In this document: positions 9,801 through 15,732 of the stretch, in pieces
Layout of the letters: every line of letters begins with the position of its first letter
How positions within the stretch are numbered: position 1 is the stretch's first letter
Assembly (NCBI RefSeq): GCF_000003605.2
Contig: NW_003150783.1
Span: 22,170-38,075, forward strand
Source: Saccoglossus kowalevskii
Lineage: Eukaryota > Hemichordata > Enteropneusta > Harrimaniidae
DNA length: 15,906 nucleotides
Reading direction: 5' to 3'
Notes under the pieces: model-generated
Told to the model about the DNA's origin: nothing
What the model saw: only the letters and a program-made list of their open reading frames with translations
Databases searched by the model: none
Translations under genes and position numbers: made by a program

Positions 9801-12800
9801 TTTAAAATAGCTGATTACCGGTAATCATTTGCAAACTTGGAAATGTTACTTAAGTAATGTAGTAACATATGTGTTGTTTTCCCTTGTAGTATTTTTTCTG
9901 CCAACATTTTGCTTAGATATATTCCTGTACAATTGTTATATTTTCCTATAAGGCACCTTAAGTTTAAAATAATATATGTACAGATACAAAATATATTATA
10001 TTATATATATATTATTATATATATACCAGCATATATTTAATTTATATCTCCAGTGATAAGCACAAGTCGTTTTTGTATTCATCCTGAATTCTTAGTCACT
10101 ATGTGATATCTAGATGCTCAACTAGCAAGGTTTTATTCAGAAAAGGATTAATATAAATAGCTTTTGATGTCAACTCTTTCTATCTGACAGCTAGTCATAT
10201 TTTAAGTTTACAAATGAACCAAGAGTTCTATTTTGCATTGGTTTTGTATGTTATTTGATTTAAAGATTCTCAATGCTTGAAGGATGCTGTAACTTGATTA
10301 GTTATTTTTAGCAGTAGGTGCTGAACCTTGTTCTCTGGCAATCGTGAAGAATGGAAAAGGTGACCCTTGTAGTAGGCCTTTTCATATGACGTCCTATTTA
10401 CATAAATTTGCTTGTGGGCTGTGGTTATGACATGTATTTAGTATATATAGAAAAACTTTGTTAGCTGCACAGTGAATGCAAAATCTCACATTATTCGCTG
10501 CACATTTTTTCAACATCTTTGGTGTCTAAACATATGCCAATAAAACTGATTTTTTTTTTACAAATTGTAACACAGTTAACACAATTTTATGCAAAAATAT
10601 AAATGATTTAATTGTGAGAAATTATGTTAACTTCATGAAATATAAAATAATATTATTTTTATTTTATAAAGTAATAATTACTCTCATTATCCTGGTAGAA
10701 CTTTGAATCTTGTGTGCCTAGTTGTTGTTGTTGTTGTTGTTTTTTTAAAAAAAAAGAAAAAGATTTACTATACCTGTATGCAAAATTTCACACTTCAAAC
10801 AGTTGTCAATGCCAAGTCTACTCGACCACGAAGACATAATACAGTGATACTAAGTTTGGATCAACAACTTCCTCCACTGAAAGCAGTGGAATGATGTGAT
10901 TTGCATTATTGTCAAAGGGGTCTCTCAACGCTTTGTCACTAGATCAGTAAATACGTTCACAATTATTTTGCATTCTCTAAACTATTTCTGGTTTTACTAA
11001 TTATTTGCATATGAACAAAAACTATGACTTTACTAAATATGAATGTGACCTGATTAGTATTACTAATAAAATTTGCATATAAAACTGTAATATAAATATA
11101 CTGTAAAAGGATTAATTCTTCACTGGGTTTTAATTTTGCTTATTTCGCTGACTGGAAAATGCGCTAAATTAAAACCCAGTGAATATATCAAATTTAGCAT
11201 AGAACACATTATCTAAGCGATAAAACCATGAATTTAAAACCCACTGAATATGCCTGAAATGGTAAATCAGTGAAATTTAAACCCAGTGAAAATTAGTCAT
11301 TTTACAGTTACTGTATTATTATTTAAATAAGTTACTTTGAAACAAGTTATATCAACAAGACATGTAAGGTTGACAAACTAGTGTTATTGTCAAAGTAACA
11401 AGTGAAATAGCACACTTCATAACTACATAACATAAAGATGGAATCATATAACATATAGATAGATCAGTATAACATGAAGATACGGCCACAGTATCTTTAT
11501 AATGTGGGCATAGAATCATATAGTATAATAATAGGGTGATATAATGTGGAACTACATAACATAAAAATTAAATAACAGCCACAGTTTCTTATACTGTAAT
11601 GTAGGCATAGAATCATATAGTATAATGAGACTACACAACATAAAAATGGAACTACAGAACATAAAGCTAGAACTATATATAACATGAAGACAGAACAGTA
11701 TTTAAAACCATACTTTTACCAGTAATACTTATGCATCAGAGAAATGAGGCAGATATAGTGGGACAACTCTGAAACTGGAAAGTTCTATCTCCAAATCATA
11801 GTCTACTGAATATTAACAATAAAGCAAGTTAAATTGGCTGTAGACTAAAATTGAATGGCTATTATGAGGTTGATGTAGAGGCTAAACCAATTTCCTTCCC
11901 ATAGGCGTTTACGTGCTTCATGCAATAGTACTTTTGTCACAGGCAGCTTTCAATTTTGTGGTCAATCACCTCACTTAAGCACTGTCATTTTGTCATCTGT
12001 TATATACACAGACCTAATTAGTTTTGAATAAATCTGTGCATATTAATCACCTAATTTGCATAATGATGAGTAAATTTTGCTTTTCCACTGTATCTCATGG
12101 ATGATTAGTTTAATAATGAAAAACATGCATACTGATTATCTAATTATTATTAGCCAATTTCTTTTATTTCAAAAAATCAAATTTAAATTGAACTTGTTGT
12201 AGAGGTGCTCTGCAATAAATTAGACTGAAAACCACAGATGTAAAATCAAATATATTAAATATAGTTTTGTACATCTCAAATAGCATAACAGACAAATATT
12301 AAGTTTCTTGTTTGTAAGGCTATTTAACTTTTAATACATCTCCAATACTCTCAGCACACAGTGCCTCTATCTAAACTTTCTTTACTTTGAACATTCATTT
12401 ATTACAATACAGCTTATATATAAAATTAAGAATTATTATTATATATAATTCATAATAATATATATAATTATGAATTATTATTTTTCATTAGAGCATTATA
12501 AATAAATATTGTATTGTGAAATTTGTTTATTGTTTTGTTGAAAAGTCCTTGACAGTCTGGGAGTTTATGGATGTTTTTATAAAAAAAAATAACATTTAAA
12601 TTTTATATAACACATGTAATATTGTAAATACAATGTAGCTTACTTACACACTAACATATAAAAATAGAAACACATTTTTGGAAACAAAACTTGATAGTGT
12701 TACTATTATGGACAATAAATTAATTCTTGTTACATGTATTATTGCTTCTTTGCATATTATAGATACTACTTGGCAGTTGCCATCCACAGGAATCACTCAC

Positions 12801-12965
12801 CGTATTAGATCTTTATTTGAGAGATCTACATCATGCCGAAATGCCAGACATTGCATACTGATATGGAGAATGTACATATACTTTGAGGTGAGTTATGTTC
12901 AGTGCTTACAGTACTATTCATACTGCTTCTCAGCAGTTTTTATTTACTAGGTTTCTTGTGAGTGT

Positions 12966-13049
<84 letters not shown>

Positions 13050-14095
13050 TTATTTAATTAATTAATTAATTAATTAATTAAAGTTGTCTGGCAATGTAAA
13101 TACAATGTACATTGTCTTAGACATGTAAGTCACACATCCTGGTACTACAATTAATTAATTATTTAATTATTTAATTAATTAATTAATTTATTTATTTATT
13201 TATTTATTTATTAGGTTCATCATGGTAATAAAGAAAGAGCCAAATCTATATTTTATAGATCACTGCAGCATTGTCCCTGGTCTAAGGTGAGAGTTATTAA
13301 GAATGTAAGATTGCTATCGTTTTTGCTTTTAATTATTAGTAACGCATGCACATAAATTACAGAGGTATTTATAATGTCAAAATAAGTAATATTTTAATAA
13401 CCACTGGGGATGTGCATCTCATATCCATATGTGATGTTATTGTAATTGCATAGCAGTGAGTTGTCAATGTAAATACAATGTACATTGTCTTAGACATGTA
13501 AGTCACACATCCTGGTACTATTGTTGATATGACAGCATCACAAACATGCACAAGTTGGTCATTTTAATGTGTCTTTGTATTCATAAATAAAACATTTTGA
13601 TGAAGTAGATAAAACAAATGTAGGAATTCATGCTGAAATATCAAATAAATATAAATACCAGTATATTATTATTGAAAGTATTTTTGTCCTTGTAAAAGCC
13701 TCAGTCAGGTCATTCTATCTTACATGTCCTAAATCTAGTGGGGTGATTCATCAAATGCTTTATTGTTGGTACAATTGTATGAATTGTATGTACTTACTAA
13801 AATAACCTATTTTATTCAGGCATTATACATGGATGCTATACTGTACTTCCCGGATGATTTGTTACACATACTAGACATAATGATGGAGAAAGAGATCAGG
13901 ATAAGGGCTCCATTGGAGGAAATTGAGATGCTCTTAAAAGCTAAACAACAAGAGCAAGCTGGAAACACCAACCAAACAGTACAAGCTGCAGATCAGTGTG
14001 GTGATATGGATCAGGATACTGGACACTTAAACCAAGATAATCTGAATAAACAACAAGATACAAGCAAGCAACAGATTCAGTTGATTACTGAATAG
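1386..14095 (+). CDS. NRDE2: NRDE2 homologue, HAT-repeat nuclear exosome/RNAi regulator (spliced, 5' partial)
   Basis: Eight exons joined in frame give 1267 residues (counted from the first full codon, GCT at 1388), against 1164 for human NRDE2. In this family the protein binds the exosome RNA helicase MTR4 in the nucleus and restrains exosome recruitment; C. elegans NRDE-2 acts in nuclear RNAi and S. pombe Nrl1 in RNA surveillance and splicing. Seen here, in order: a DWL motif near the N terminus (residues 5-7), a Lys/His/Arg/Ser-rich disordered region (about 50-140), the MTR4-interacting region opening with FRID (about 165-266), HAT repeats from about residue 330 to the end of exon 8, the signature TEEDCEDPDRLVLFDDI in exon 6, and WRMY and CPW motifs near the C terminus. 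All seven introns in the window are GT-AG and all phases agree. The initiator exon is missing: the first exon seen begins with the last two bases of a split codon. The last ~50 residues form a Gln/Asn/Asp-rich tail that human NRDE2 lacks. Confidence 0.95.
1819..2142 (+). other. NRDE2 intron (324 bp)
   Basis: GT-AG intron, AT-rich, with a poly-T tract before the acceptor. No other feature seen. Confidence 0.85.
2143..3176 (+). CDS. NRDE2: NRDE2 exon with MTR4-interacting region and first HAT repeats
   Basis: The acceptor is ttttttccatAG (2141-2142) and the donor is ATTG|GTAAGT (3177). The incoming T completes AGT (Ser). Around 2204-2508 lies the segment from FRID through SLYYLDTARY, LCLGLGKKQSIKW and DRYYGKHAVSLL to YIPLG; this is the conserved MTR4-binding region of NRDE2, and it falls at residues about 165-266, close to its human position. 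PLGIHDAATQQYL follows, then the first HAT-type helices (HDVKAWLEFVRFQDE, NPSSIELKVEHLELCKEFW, HPNDPLLWQQYLIFSQS). Reading through the donor reaches a stop at 3301, but that extension has no family similarity. Confidence 0.93.
3177..3952 (+). other. NRDE2 intron (776 bp) with TA microsatellite
   Basis: GTAAGT...AG intron. It contains the (TA)n tract at 3843-3871. Reading frames inside it on both strands are low-complexity and have no recognisable similarity. Confidence 0.85.
3843..3871. repeat. (TA)n microsatellite
   Basis: About 14 uninterrupted TA dinucleotides, roughly 80 bases upstream of the exon at 3953. Such tracts are usually length-polymorphic. Confidence 0.95.
3953..4089 (+). CDS. 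NRDE2: NRDE2 exon, HAT repeat (FTQECEYMRQSGHTEKAI)
   Basis: The acceptor is ttctttgtctttAG (3951-3952) and the donor is CAG|GTCAGT (4090). AT completes the split GAT (Asp) begun at 3176. The peptide LFTQECEYMRQSGHTEKAI followed by AAFQALIEFNCF matches the human segment FLRQAGHSEKAISLFQALIDF. The exon ends in phase 0 after Gln-Gln. Upstream in the same frame is a (TA)n tract that is intronic, so the longer reading frame starting near 3754 is not real protein. Confidence 0.92.
4090..4494 (+). other. NRDE2 intron (405 bp)
   Basis: GTCAGT...ATAG intron without further features. Confidence 0.85.
4495..4624 (+). CDS. NRDE2: NRDE2 exon, FWDSGEP / GWNKWMH segment
   Basis: The acceptor is ttatAG (4493-4494) and the donor is CAAG|GTACAT (4625). 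The exon starts in phase 0 with IAFFETFWDSGEP and continues GEHGAKGWNKWMHKKEKGGW. This is one of the best-conserved parts of NRDE2 (human FFEPFWDSGEP...GARGWKAWMHQQERGGW). A second AG four bases downstream (4497-4498) would break the frame, which fixes the start. The exon ends with one base of a Glu codon. Confidence 0.92.
4625..4956 (+). other. NRDE2 intron (332 bp)
   Basis: GTACAT...TTCAG intron. It contains in-frame ATGs (4935) that are not starts. No other feature seen. Confidence 0.85.
4957..6555 (+). CDS. NRDE2: NRDE2 large central exon (HAT-repeat core)
   Basis: This 1599-bp exon carries about 42% of the visible protein. The acceptor is cattttcttcAG (4955-4956) and the donor is TCAG|GTATGT (6556). 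It starts with an acidic stretch (EENENDEEDVEDDF), then WKVWSDVENYREQCHWLPWKP and the NRDE2 hallmark TEEDCEDPDRLVLFDDI. Later helices include LTCIWLQYETRKA, LLLWEMYAQFEWQVGNIDEA followed by RKIFDTAL, KRALHILTNFAD, ALFQYMTVGLKAATVVFEE, LLQRALSDFPNSPTFLYLF and RVRRYFDHALHES, all HAT/TPR-like pairs in the same order as in human NRDE2. An ATG at 4935 lies upstream of the acceptor and is intronic, not a start. It ends with one base of an Asp codon, which continues 6.2 kb downstream. Confidence 0.95.
6556..7181 (+). other. Start of the 6.2-kb NRDE2 intron (6556-12762), no gene seen
   Basis: Donor GTATGT. The rest is AT-rich sequence with short reading frames in no consistent frame. A locally CpG-richer block at 7100-7200 borders the helicase fragment and may be part of the same insertion. 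Confidence 0.7.
7182..7409 (-). pseudogene. RecQ/DEAD-like helicase 5' fragment, Walker A damaged
   Basis: Read on the minus strand from the ATG at 7409 (context AAAATGGCGG), the peptide begins MAVPMNRDICDDKIAKVFDV and continues LNFALKPYQVQATNAVLCGK then DVFIATKTGSRILFYNLVRA. This matches the start of RecQ-type DNA helicases: a Q-like motif (LKPxQxxAxxAVLxGKDVF) followed by motif I. Motif I should read TGSGKS but here is TGSR, so the P-loop Gly-Lys that binds ATP is gone, consistent with a six-base in-frame loss. The frame stops at 7182, and motifs Ia, II (DEAH) and the rest are absent. It is therefore a truncated, inactive copy lying antisense in the NRDE2 intron. It could come from a mobile element or from a multi-copy helicase family. 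Exact subfamily unknown. Confidence 0.6.
7454..7461 (-). promoter_or_regulatory. CCAAT box upstream of the helicase fragment
   Basis: CCAATCAG reads on the minus strand 45 bases before the ATG at 7409. Together with the AT-rich TTTTATTTTAAA just before the ATG it looks like the remains of the copy's own 5' region. Activity is not shown. Confidence 0.3.
7576..7762 (+). repeat. Pair of 17-bp direct repeats (GATCTGATTCAARATGA)
   Basis: Copies at 7576-7592 and 7746-7762 are 170 bases apart and differ at one position. The second is preceded by a pyrimidine-rich CAG and runs into an ATG at 7759. The origin is unknown. Confidence 0.6.
7759..7902 (+). other. Unrecognised 47-codon open frame with CxxC
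   Basis: It starts MSECKYCSSAMSHVTEMWCF and stops at 7900-7902. It has one CxxC pair and a nearby Cys/His, preceded by ttctttttttcAG. It is too short to claim as a gene. It could be an exon remnant of the same insertion as the neighbouring helicase fragment. Confidence 0.15.
8050..8247 (+). other. Unrecognised 65-codon open stretch, possible exon remnant
   Basis: Open without an initiating ATG from just after the TAG at 8047 to the TAA at 8245. It reads ACNPEEVSGIFETFFKDSEV, then GYKQGQLEELFKTGEKHGFP, then VAKIIFQKKWTDIEM. The composition looks protein-like and amphipathic. A good donor (ATG|GTACGTG, 8224) follows IEM, and a weak acceptor-like ATAG precedes it. I recognise no family. A chance open frame of this length is possible in this AT-rich sequence. 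Confidence 0.25.
8250..9090 (+). other. Intronic stretch without recognised gene
   Basis: This is part of the large NRDE2 intron. Short frames at 8332-8547 (plus) and 8713-8916 (minus) have no recognisable similarity. A slightly CpG-richer patch lies at 8395-8570, and one ATTTGCAT octamer at 8326. Confidence 0.6.
9092..9203. repeat. GC-rich inverted-repeat cluster
   Basis: A CpG-rich island in AT-rich intron sequence. TACACCGCG (9178-9186) and CGCGGTGTA (9195-9203) form a perfect 9-bp stem with an 8-base loop. CATTACCG (9092-9099) is inverted at 9185-9192. GTAGAGACC occurs twice between 9107 and 9136. It may be a small insertion or a structured element. Confidence 0.55.
9560..9597. promoter_or_regulatory. 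Cluster of nuclear-receptor-like half-sites in an inverted repeat
   Basis: GTTGACCT (9560-9567) and AGGTCAAC (9590-9597) are perfect inverses. Between them lie AGGTCC and TGACCC, so four TGACCT/AGGTCA-type hexamers occur within 38 bases. This resembles hormone-receptor half-sites, but the spacing is not a standard dimer element. Confidence 0.25.
9812..9827. repeat. 16-bp perfect palindrome TGATTACCGGTAATCA
   Basis: A self-complementary 16-mer with no loop in the NRDE2 intron. The ATTACCG core also appears in the GC-rich cluster at 9093-9099. Confidence 0.7.
9968..10025. repeat. AT-rich low-complexity tract
   Basis: Imperfect TATATTA/TA repeats, with palindromic potential. No gene. Confidence 0.85.
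10026..11100 (+). other. Intronic stretch with simple repeats, no gene
   Basis: AT-rich. It holds a GTT triplet array near 10721-10741 followed by T and A runs, and three ATTTGCAT octamers (10899, 11003, 11071). The two copies of a TACTAAT...ATTTGCATAT block at about 10996 and 11061 suggest a local duplication. A 63-codon frame at 10703-10894 runs through the microsatellite and has no recognised similarity. Confidence 0.6.
10721..10741. repeat. (GTT)7 microsatellite
   Basis: About seven GTT triplets, followed by T7 and A9 runs. Confidence 0.85.
11101..11307. mobile_element. Fold-back / MITE-like element of 207 bp
   Basis: The ends are inverted repeats of about 35 bases. The left end starts CTGTAAAAGGATTAATTCTT and CACTGGGTTTTAATTTT; the reverse complement of the right end starts CTGTAAAATGACTAATTTTC and ACTGGGTTTAAATTT. 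Inside, the motif AATTTAAAACCCAGTGAAT occurs at 11167-11184, 11231-11250 and 11273-11292, with an inverted copy at 11119-11136. There is no coding capacity. I could not settle a clean target-site duplication; the flanks are TA-rich (ATA / TTA). Confidence 0.65.
11405..11700. repeat. Degenerate minisatellite with 93-bp higher-order repeat
   Basis: Units resembling GAACTACATAACATAAA recur many times. A longer block, from GCCACAG through GGCATAGAATCATATAGTAT, is present twice (from 11484 and from 11577, a period of 93 bases). Reading frames across it are repeat artefacts. Confidence 0.75.
11701..12420 (+). other. Intronic stretch without recognised gene
   Basis: AT-rich. One ATTTGCAT octamer at 12054-12061. 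Nothing else supported. Confidence 0.6.
12445..12478. repeat. AT-rich inverted repeat (12-bp arms)
   Basis: ATAATTCATAAT (12445-12456) and ATTATGAATTAT (12467-12478) are perfect inverses around a 10-base loop, embedded in a longer AT-only tract. Confidence 0.75.
12763..12887 (+). CDS. NRDE2: NRDE2 exon, HRIRSLFER / WRMYIYFE
   Basis: The acceptor is catattatAG (12761-12762) and the donor is GAG|GTGAGT (12888). AT completes GAT (Asp) with the G at 6555. The peptide TTWQLPSTGITHRIRSLFER and then ILIWRMYIYFE matches human IPETGLMHRIQALFEN...LLWRMYLNF. This confirms that the 6.2-kb stretch before it is an intron of the same gene. It ends in phase 0. Confidence 0.92.
12965..13080. repeat. (TTTA)n then (TTAA)n microsatellite
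   Basis: 21 uninterrupted TTTA units (12965-13048), then TTAA/ATTA units to 13080. This is long enough to expect length polymorphism and assembly error. Confidence 0.97.
13092..13147 (+). repeat. 56-bp direct repeat, copy 1
   Basis: It runs from CAATGTAAATACAATGTACA to CACATCCTGGTACTA and is identical base for base to 13465-13520. It contains the 14-bp palindrome ACAATGTACATTGT. It sits between two TTAA/TTTA arrays upstream of exon 8. Confidence 0.95.
13149..13214. repeat. (TTAA)/(TTTA)n microsatellite forming the exon 8 acceptor tract
   Basis: TTAA-type repeats grade into TTTA repeats and run directly into the ATTAG acceptor, so they replace the usual C/T-rich polypyrimidine tract. Confidence 0.95.
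13215..13286 (+). CDS. NRDE2: NRDE2 72-bp micro-exon (GNKERAKSIFYRSLQHCPWSK)
   Basis: This is 24 codons in phase 0/0, with acceptor ttatttattAG (13213-13214) and donor AAG|GTGAGA (13287). The peptide VHHGNKERAKSIFYRSLQHC plus PWSK matches human LGNKERSKGVFYKALQNCPWAK. The acceptor's upstream tract is entirely a TTTA microsatellite. Because the exon is symmetric (72 nt), skipping it would keep the frame but remove one HAT helix pair. Confidence 0.92.
13287..13819 (+). other. Last NRDE2 intron (533 bp)
   Basis: Donor GTGAGA and acceptor ATTCAG. It holds copy 2 of the 56-bp repeat at 13465-13520. No other feature seen. Confidence 0.85.
13465..13520 (+). repeat. 56-bp direct repeat, copy 2
   Basis: Identical to 13092-13147, 373 bases downstream and on the other side of exon 8. 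The identity starts just after a shared GTTGT (copy 1 has four extra bases, ctgg). No tetranucleotide array flanks this copy. Confidence 0.95.
13820..14095 (+). CDS. NRDE2: NRDE2 terminal coding exon with Gln/Asn-rich tail
   Basis: The acceptor is ttttattcAG (13818-13819) and the stop is TAG at 14093-14095. The first ~40 residues (ALYMDAILYFPDDLLHILDI, MMEKEIRIRAPLEEIEMLL) match the human C terminus, which ends right after LEELELLLED. Here about 50 further residues follow, rich in Gln, Asn, Asp and Thr (for example NQTVQAADQCGDMDQDTGHL), with no recognised domain. The codon order is unbroken, so I take the tail as real protein. Confidence 0.92.
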   Translation, partial: ALYMDAILYFPDDLLHILDIMMEKEIRIRAPLEEIEMLLKAKQQEQAGNTNQTVQAADQCGDMDQDTGHLNQDNLNKQQDTSKQQIQLITE

Positions 14096-14403
14096 ACAAA
14101 TGACTTGTAGAAGACTTTAATTTGGGTCCCATCTGTCCATCTGGATTCATTTTAGATATGTATTGACAGATTTTGGTGCATGTACAGTTTGATTCAGTGA
14201 AATATGGCAAACTGTTGTTCGTTTTGAAAGTTAAATATGCTGAAATTCAAACACTTGAATTTATTTATGGTCGTTTAGTGGCAATGACTGAGAAAACTTG
14301 TTATGATGAAAGTACATCTTGGGTTGCATTTGTGCATGTTATAATTTCATTTGAAGATTTCAACAAATTCTGATTACATTTACCCAATATTCTACCAGAT
14401 TTT

Positions 14404-14409
14404 AATAAA
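14404..14409 (+). terminator. Candidate polyadenylation signal AATAAA of NRDE2
   Basis: This is the first canonical AATAAA after the stop codon, giving a 3' UTR of roughly 330 bases. T/GT-rich sequence follows at 14478-14535. No transcript evidence is available, so this is the likely but not proven site. Confidence 0.6.
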
Positions 14410-15529
14410 AATCCATGTATATTAATTATCAAATATGCGTATTTTTAACTTCATTACCATTTCCGTAATAGATGAAATTTGTGTGATTGACTGTTATCAG
14501 GTTTAAAACATTGTAGTCAAATTCATAGATATGGTGTTGTGACGAAATACACATCTTGTTCCAGCAAGTTTAGATTTAGGCAACTTCTGACATGTACGCT
14601 TATAGTGTAATACTTCAATCACCAGTAAACGTCTTAGTCAAGTTCAATTCAGACAAGAATAGATATTTCATCTGTAGATTATTTCTCAGAAAGCAGGATC
14701 GTTACTTGCATGTCTTTGATTTTCTATGGCATCTTGTTCTCTCCCAACATGATTGTGGACATGATACCCTGATGTTCTGATTACTGTTGATTCATTAAAC
14801 CAGTGTACTGTTGAACCGACTACATTGAAAGAGCAGAAACCGCCTCAATTTTACTTTTAGCATGTACCTGGTACTTTTTAGGTAATGCAAGGCAGCTTAA
14901 ATGATATACTCCTTCCATTCACTAATTGGCTGAATTTCGTAACTCTTAAAGTGGTGTAGCAGTGTTGTTTTTAGCTGCCAGTTAGTTTTTGTAAGCTACA
15001 AAAATTATCCCATGCATGTAAAATAACAAACCCCTTGTTGCATTCCTTCACCACTTACCTACTTAGCTAGTCAGTAACAATGATCTTGTTTGAGAAATCT
15101 TGTTTGATCTTGCCACTGGAAATGTGTGTTTTTTCTAAATTAAGGAGGAAGTTGCTTTCTAGCTTTTAACAATCTCTGTCTAAAAATCCAGTAGTAATTA
15201 AATTCTAGGAAGCGTCAAAGGATTCCTAGAACTCCATCATAGATTTCTAGTCTTACTTGCCGTTTTTCCTCTAAATAATTACTGCACAATACAATAGTGT
15301 AACATCATGAGTTAAATATACATGTAAGGAAGGCATGATTATGAAGTTATTCAACAGTTTTGGTGAATTTCTCTATCAGTAGACCTGGACAAGGAAACTG
15401 TCTTCCGACCATTAAATGTAGATAAAAAACTACGCTGGATATGGTTATGAGACAGTAGTTTAAAACACACAACTATATCACGTTTAGAGCTAAAGATTCC
15501 CATAATAACCACTAATGTGCAAGAAGGGG

Positions 15530-15622
15530 TGTGGTAACAAATTCATGTCGTGAAATTAGTGGAGTGAGTTTGATTATTTTCTGCAACTTCATCGTGATTA
15601 TTATCTGACCTCTGTTACCACA
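15530..15622. repeat. 10-bp inverted repeat TGTGGTAACA / TGTTACCACA
   Basis: Perfect arms at 15530-15539 and 15613-15622, 73 bases apart. Confidence 0.6.
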
Positions 15623-15660
15623 GTCAGCTGACACACGCGTGATAATAAAATAAGTACGAT

Positions 15661-15732
15661 AAACCGAAATTGTCATTTAAATGTAATGGCGTCGCTGATT
15701 GGCTGCTGAACTGGAATGACAATTTTTGGTTT
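15661..15732. repeat. Inverted repeat with 17-18 bp arms
   Basis: AAACCGAAATTGTCATT (15661-15677) pairs with AATGACAATTTTTGGTTT (15715-15732), with one mismatch/one-base gap, around a 37-base loop. The loop contains a reversed CCAAT box (GATTGGCT). It may be a short fold-back element or a promoter structure. Confidence 0.6.

Larger units (their letters stand above)
12888..13214 (+). other. NRDE2 intron made mostly of tetranucleotide repeats (327 bp)
   Basis: Donor GTGAGT and acceptor ATTAG. About 180 of 327 bases are TTTA/TTAA repeats, and the non-repeat middle is one copy of the 56-bp duplicated sequence. Confidence 0.9.

Noticed and set aside
10703-10894. 63-codon frame with poly-Val and poly-Lys
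   Set aside because: It reads through a GTT microsatellite and an A-run, and NRDE2 splices directly from 6555 to 12763 with conserved sequence.
11497-11685. Minus-strand hydrophobic frame resembling a membrane protein
   Set aside because: It is a translation of the minisatellite units, without a start context or homologue.
14592-14780. 62-codon frame in the downstream region
   Set aside because: No similarity or splice context; expected by chance in AT-rich non-coding DNA.
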